From an uncultured Candidatus Saccharibacteria bacterium (GTDB taxonomy: Bacteria > Patescibacteria > Saccharimonadia > Saccharimonadales > UBA6022): a stretch of DNA of 9,229 bases. The DNA is taken from NCBI GenBank assembly GCA_946479665.1, contig CAMLGO010000025.1, positions 1 through 9,229 of the forward strand. The letters run 5' to 3'. Below are positions 5,494 through 9,229 of the stretch, piece after piece. Each line of letters opens with the position of its first letter. Position 1 is the first letter of the stretch. The notes below the pieces were generated by a model. It saw only the letters and a list, made by a program, of their open reading frames with translations. It was not told where the DNA came from and made no database searches. A program made the position numbers and the translations under genes.

Positions 5494-6357
5494 GTGAGTG
5501 GGCAACTAACGATAACGCAACTTGAGCAAAAAGCTAATGATATTCGTAAAGATATTGTTCGAATGCTCGAAAAGGCAGGCAGCGGGCATAGTGCCGGGCC
5601 GCTTGGTCTTGCTGATATTTTTTCAGCACTCTATTTTAATATCTTGAATATCGATCCGGCCAATCCTGAATGGCCAGAGCGAGACGTTTTCTTTCTTAGC
5701 AACGGCCACACGGTGCCGGTGCAATATGCAGCCATGGCCGAACGCGGCTACTTTGATGTTGAGGAGTTATTGACACTTCGTAAGCTTGGCAGTCGGCTAC
5801 AGGGTCACCCGGAGCGCACTAAACTGCCAGGACTTGAAAATACCAGTGGTCCGCTAGGAAGCGGCTTGAGCCAGGCCGCAGGATACGCCTATAGTTTGCA
5901 GTATCTTGATAACGCCAAACATCGTTTTGTTTATACGGTCATGGGCGATGGCGAACTTAACGAGGGTAATATTTGGGAAGCGGCAATGTTTGCCGGTAAA
6001 AATAAACTTAGTCAGCTTATTGGCTTTATTGATCGTAACAATATTCAGATAGATGGCACGACTGAAGACGTTATGCCGCTTGAAGATCTTCGTGGTAAGT
6101 GGGAATCGTTTGGGTGGCACGTTCAAGAGATTGATGGTCATAACATCGAAAGCATCATTGATGCTGCAAGTATGGCGCGTGCCATTACAAATAAACCGAG
6201 TGTCATTATCGCTCATACTATTCCAGGTAAAGGTGTTGACTTTATGGAGTATGACTATAAATGGCACGGTGCGCCGCCAAACAGTGAACAGGCCAAGATT
6301 GCACTCGAGAAGCTCCGAACATTAGATGGTAAGATCACGCACGAAGGAGCAGCATAA
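5494..6357 (+). CDS. tktN: Transketolase, N-terminal (thiamine diphosphate-binding) subunit
   Basis: With the next gene forms a split transketolase that moves two-carbon units between ketose and aldose phosphates. The 287 residues correspond to the N-terminal third or so of full-length transketolase. The thiamine diphosphate motif is clear: GDGELNEG at 151-158 and NN at 182-183. Active-site histidines His31 (GSGHSAGP), His72 (SNGHTVP), His105 (QGHPE) and His258 (KWHGAPP) are in place, and SGPLGSGL lies at 118-125. The common SKGH motif reads SNGH. The start is GTG, two bases after the rpe stop, with a GAGGGA ribosome-like stretch at 5478-5483 at rather long spacing. It overlaps the C subunit by one base, which supports 1:1 synthesis. 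No frameshift splits the pair; separate genes are a known arrangement in many bacteria and archaea. Confidence 0.95.
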   Translation: MSGQLTITQLEQKANDIRKDIVRMLEKAGSGHSAGPLGLADIFSALYFNILNIDPANPEWPERDVFFLSNGHTVPVQYAAMAERGYFDVEELLTLRKLGSRLQGHPERTKLPGLENTSGPLGSGLSQAAGYAYSLQYLDNAKHRFVYTVMGDGELNEGNIWEAAMFAGKNKLSQLIGFIDRNNIQIDGTTEDVMPLEDLRGKWESFGWHVQEIDGHNIESIIDAASMARAITNKPSVIIAHTIPGKGVDFMEYDYKWHGAPPNSEQAKIALEKLRTLDGKITHEGAA

Positions 6358-7355
6358 TGACACACTTTCCCCTTAATCCTGATCTTTTTTCCGATGATGT
6401 AAAACAGGAACCGATTCGTGCTGGGTTTGGCCGCGGGCTCAAGGCAGCCGGCGAGGCTAACAAAAATATCGTAGCACTCTGCGCCGATTTAACCGAGAGC
6501 ACCCAGATGAGCCTATTTCGAGATGCATTTCCTGAGCGATTCGTTGAGATTGGGGTTGCCGAACAGAACCTCGTCACGGTTGCAAGCGGCATGGCGCGGG
6601 CCGGTAAAATTCCATTTACGAGTAGCTATGCTGCCTTTAGCCCTGGACGCAACTGGGAGCAGATTCGCACGACGATCGCGCTTAATGATCAGCCCGTGAA
6701 GATCATTGGTTCGCACGCTGGTGTGAGTGTCGGTCCTGATGGTGCAACGCACCAGATGCTTGAGGATATCGCGCTTATGCGCGTGCTGCCGAATATGATC
6801 GTGCTAGCACCTGGTGACAGTATTGAAGCCGAGAAAGCCACTCGTGCCATTTCCGAAAATGGCAAGCCAAGCTATATGCGTCTTGCTCGTGAGAAGACAC
6901 CGATTTTTAGTACCGACGATGCTCCTTTTGAGATTGGCAAGGCCTATGTGCTTCGTGAAGGACATGACGTCACGCTACTTGGAACTGGCACTATGACGTA
7001 TCAGCTGCTTGCGGCTGCTGAGTTACTTGCGACTCGTGGCGTCCACGCCGAGGTAGTGCACGTACCGACGATTAAGCCGCTTGACGAGGAGACGATTCTT
7101 GCCAGCGTGCGAAAAACCGGTCGCGCCGTTACCGCCGAAGAAGCACAAGCGGCGGCCGGGTTCGGCGGTGCAATCGCTGAACTGTTATCAGAAAAATTGC
7201 CAACGCCACTACGTCGCATCGGCATGAGTGACCGCTACGGCGAAAGTGGTGTACCAGCCGAACTTATCGAACATTTTGAGCTTGATGGCAGCTCGATAGC
7301 CGAATCTGTGAAAGAGTTTACAGATACTACGTCACGCTATCACCAAGGATTTTAA
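6357..7355 (+). CDS. tktC: Transketolase, C-terminal subunit
   Basis: Second half of the split transketolase, 332 residues. It has the pyrimidine-binding domain with the catalytic glutamate Glu69 in EIGVAEQN, which activates the cofactor held by the N subunit. SVGPDGATHQ (124-133), with His132, is the form commonly seen in split transketolases. A C-terminal domain with LLGTGTM and AEEAQAAAGFGGAIAE is present, as in the transketolase/DXS/E1-beta superfamily. DXS and dehydrogenase E1-beta are alternatives by fold, but the adjacent N subunit and pentose phosphate neighbours favour transketolase. The start is set by AAGGAG (6344-6349) seven bases upstream, and the ATG shares a base with the TAA stop of the preceding gene. 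Confidence 0.95.
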   Translation: MTHFPLNPDLFSDDVKQEPIRAGFGRGLKAAGEANKNIVALCADLTESTQMSLFRDAFPERFVEIGVAEQNLVTVASGMARAGKIPFTSSYAAFSPGRNWEQIRTTIALNDQPVKIIGSHAGVSVGPDGATHQMLEDIALMRVLPNMIVLAPGDSIEAEKATRAISENGKPSYMRLAREKTPIFSTDDAPFEIGKAYVLREGHDVTLLGTGTMTYQLLAAAELLATRGVHAEVVHVPTIKPLDEETILASVRKTGRAVTAEEAQAAAGFGGAIAELLSEKLPTPLRRIGMSDRYGESGVPAELIEHFELDGSSIAESVKEFTDTTSRYHQGF

Positions 7356-7364
7356 GGAGAAAAT

Positions 7365-8276
7365 ATGGGTTTAACGATCAAGCAAATTCGCGACAATACG
7401 ACAAGGGCTCGTCATCTTTACCAGCGAACACGTGCGCAACATTTTGCCGTTGGTGCGTTTAATATCGACAATCAAGAAACGCTTATTGCCGTAGCCCGAG
7501 CGGCACAAAAGCTCAATGCACCGGTGCTTGTAGAGGTGAGCGATGGTGAAGTGAAAGCGCTCGGTCTTGAAAACATTCGCGACATGGTTGATAACTACAA
7601 AGCAGAGTATGGTATTGAGATGTATATCAATCTTGACCATAGCCCGACCGTGGAAGATTGTAAGCGCGCCATCGATGCTGGCTTTGAGTTTATCCATATC
7701 GATATTTCGCAGGCGAACCATGATGCGACGACAGAGGATATTATCGAAAAGACTAAAGAAGTGGTTGAGTATGCCAGGTTTACTGGCGCGCTAGTTGAGA
7801 GTGAGCCGCACTACTTCGGTGGTTCTTCAAATGTCCACACTGAAACGATTGATTTCGAAGAAATTAAAAAGACATTTAGCACGCCAGAAGGATCGGCAGC
7901 GTTTGTCGAGGCGACCGGAATTGATACGTATGCGGCTGCCATTGGCAATCTTCATGGCAAGTATCCTGTACCGAAAGAGCTGGATCTTGAGCTCCTACAG
8001 CGCGTGCGCGACGCAATTCCCTGCCAGATTAGTCTTCATGGTGGTAGCGGTACGCCACTACACTACTTTGAGGATGCGGCTAAGATCGGCGTAAGTAAAA
8101 TCAACATCAACAGCGATATGCGCTTCGCCTTCCGCAAAACGCTTGAAAAAGTACTAGCCGATCACCCCGATGAATATGCGGTTGTGAAGTTGATGCCAGA
8201 AGTATATGGTGCAGTTCAAGCGGTTGTTGAAGAAAAGATCAGTGCCTTCGGTAGCGCAGGCAAGGCAGTTGTCTAG
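7365..8276 (+). CDS. fba: Fructose-bisphosphate aldolase, class II
   Basis: Cleaves fructose-1,6-bisphosphate to dihydroxyacetone phosphate and glyceraldehyde-3-phosphate, or the reverse, using a divalent metal. The 303-residue protein is a class II TIM barrel. GAFNIDN (30-36), LDH (90-92, catalytic Asp91 and metal ligand His92), Glu145/Glu147 in VESEPHYFGG, His197 in GNLHGKY, His225 in LHGGSG (224-229) and KININSD (245-251) are in the expected order. The usual ELG before the GG loop is replaced by EPHYF, and IDGS reads IDIS (112-115), so this belongs to a divergent branch. Sedoheptulose-1,7-bisphosphate or tagatose-bisphosphate may also be substrates. The ribosome site AAGGAGA (7354-7360) overlaps the stop codon of tktC, which suggests coupled translation. 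Confidence 0.93.
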   Translation: MGLTIKQIRDNTTRARHLYQRTRAQHFAVGAFNIDNQETLIAVARAAQKLNAPVLVEVSDGEVKALGLENIRDMVDNYKAEYGIEMYINLDHSPTVEDCKRAIDAGFEFIHIDISQANHDATTEDIIEKTKEVVEYARFTGALVESEPHYFGGSSNVHTETIDFEEIKKTFSTPEGSAAFVEATGIDTYAAAIGNLHGKYPVPKELDLELLQRVRDAIPCQISLHGGSGTPLHYFEDAAKIGVSKININSDMRFAFRKTLEKVLADHPDEYAVVKLMPEVYGAVQAVVEEKISAFGSAGKAVV

Positions 8277-9229
8277 TGGCAACAGTTCCTCGTATGCTCG
8301 CAATCGGCGCCGCGGTTCAAGACGTATTCTTGAGCCATAGCGACGAGTTTAAGCCGGTGAGCGACCGCTCGGTTCATGAGCAATTTATGAAGCTCGAACT
8401 TGGAGCAAAAGCCGATGTGAATAATATCGAGTTTAGTACAGGCGGTGGTGCAACCAACGCTGCCGTAACGTTCGCTCGCCAGGGGTTACATAGCCAATTT
8501 ATGGGGACGGTAGGGCATGATCCGGCTGGCCAGGCAGTTCTGGCTGATCTTGATAATGAAGGTGTCGATACGACGCATATTAGCTATTCACCGAAGTATA
8601 ATACCGGCTATTCAGTGTTGCTACTTGCGCCAAGCGGCGAACGTACCATCTTGACCTACCGCGGTGCTTCAACCCACTATGACGCGAAAAATTTTGATCT
8701 TTCCGAAAGTGATATTGATTGGGTGTACGTATCAAGTATGGCGGGAAGCATGGAGGCGCTTCATAAAATCTTTACTCAGGCGAAAAAACTTGGTATAAAG
8801 ATCATGTTTAATCCGGGCAAAGGCGAATTATCTCAGCCGGAAAAGCTGCGGGCGCTACTCGAAGATGTCGACGTGCTATCGGTCAATCGAGAAGAAATGC
8901 AAATACTTGTCGAGGGTAGTGAGCTCGAAGAGCTTATTCGTCATGCACTTCATTTTGTACCCGTAGCGATCGTTAGCGATGGCCCAAACGGGGTAATTGC
9001 ATCAGATGGCAAGACGATCGTGCGGGCTGGTATGTATGAGGATGTAAAAGTGATCGATCGGACTGGGGCTGGAGATGCGTTTGGCTCTGGTTTCTTGAGT
9101 CAATGGGCGCAGGGAAGATCACTCAAAGACTCGATTGTCTTCGCAAGTGCCAATTCTACCTCCGTAGTTACGAGGATCGGTGCTAAGACGGGTATTTTGC
9201 CTGTTGGCATAAAGCTTCATGACATGCCA
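8276..9229 (+). CDS. PfkB/ribokinase-family sugar kinase, 3' end cut by window edge
   Basis: Phosphorylates a sugar, sugar phosphate or nucleoside using ATP or a related donor; the substrate cannot be told from sequence. 318 codons are visible and the frame is open at the edge, but nearly all of the usual 300-330 residues are present. Substrate-binding GGGATNAA lies at 56-63, VNREE at 203-207, and the second PfkB signature RTGAGDAFGSGF at 262-273 includes the catalytic base Asp267 and the anion hole. I chose the GTG at 8276 because it overlaps the fba stop by one base (TAGTG); an ATG at 8294 (MLAIGAA) is a fair alternative, as neither has a clear ribosome site. Its place after fba and the pentose phosphate genes suggests fructose-6-phosphate, a heptulose phosphate or ribose as substrate; an adenosine-kinase-like role is also possible. 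Confidence 0.88.
   Translation, partial: MATVPRMLAIGAAVQDVFLSHSDEFKPVSDRSVHEQFMKLELGAKADVNNIEFSTGGGATNAAVTFARQGLHSQFMGTVGHDPAGQAVLADLDNEGVDTTHISYSPKYNTGYSVLLLAPSGERTILTYRGASTHYDAKNFDLSESDIDWVYVSSMAGSMEALHKIFTQAKKLGIKIMFNPGKGELSQPEKLRALLEDVDVLSVNREEMQILVEGSELEELIRHALHFVPVAIVSDGPNGVIASDGKTIVRAGMYEDVKVIDRTGAGDAFGSGFLSQWAQGRSLKDSIVFASANSTSVVTRIGAKTGILPVGIKLHDMP

Larger units (their letters stand above)
4395..9229 (+). other. Six-gene sugar-phosphate operon (rpiB-rpe-tktN-tktC-fba-pfkB)
   Basis: The genes are separated by 2, 2, -1, 9 and -1 bases, with no terminator or room for a promoter between them, so one transcript and translational coupling are very likely. The set covers pentose phosphate isomerisation and epimerisation, two-carbon transfer, aldol cleavage and a sugar kinase. 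The right end of the operon is outside the window. Confidence 0.85.

Noticed and set aside
5494..7355. Transketolase broken by a frameshift
   Set aside because: The two halves match the natural subunits of split transketolases, and the second has its own strong ribosome site and proper start, so it is a real two-gene form.
1..9229. CRISPR arrays, tRNA or rRNA genes, insertion sequences, defence genes
   Set aside because: No regularly spaced repeats, cloverleaf or rRNA stretches, transposase-like proteins or long terminal inverted repeats were found by eye; nearly all sequence is accounted for by metabolic genes.

Overview
The window looks like part of a small, streamlined bacterial chromosome, most likely from the Patescibacteria/CPR and specifically Saccharibacteria (TM7)-like. 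That placement is inferred from the flavour of the proteins, the split transketolase, a shortened Rel protein and tight gene packing. No marker gene is present to prove it. Coding density is very high, the longest gene-free stretch is about 140 bp, and no tRNA, rRNA, CRISPR or mobile element was seen.

Layout. Positions 1-562 (minus) hold the N-terminal part of a glycerophosphodiester phosphodiesterase that runs off the left edge. It diverges from an inorganic pyrophosphatase (624-1154, plus). ppa converges on a Rel/SpoT (p)ppGpp enzyme (1197-2735, minus), and the two share a bidirectional terminator. Upstream of rel lies an unrecognised 111-residue protein (2827-3162, minus) followed by two hairpins. 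Its promoter sits back to back with the promoter of gap (GAPDH, 3304-4323, plus), the two -35 boxes being 3 bp apart. After the gap terminator a second promoter drives a compact operon: rpiB, rpe, transketolase N and C subunits, class II fructose-bisphosphate aldolase and a PfkB-type sugar kinase. The kinase is cut by the right edge.

How the genes fit together. GAPDH, aldolase, transketolase, RpiB and Rpe interconvert triose, tetrose, pentose, hexose and heptose phosphates, which is the non-oxidative pentose phosphate network joined to lower glycolysis. No transaldolase or classical PfkA is in the window; the PfkB-type kinase is the only sugar kinase in the operon. Pyrophosphatase and Rel are housekeeping and stress functions, and the phosphodiesterase could recycle glycerol phosphate from lipid head groups.

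This is mainly a core-metabolism region. I see no convincing new defence, mobile or biosynthetic system. The points most worth a second look are the Rel protein without its C-terminal regulatory domains, the back-to-back promoters, the apparently leaderless rpiB transcript, unusual active-site motifs in RpiB, Rpe and aldolase, the unassigned kinase substrate, and the orphan protein.
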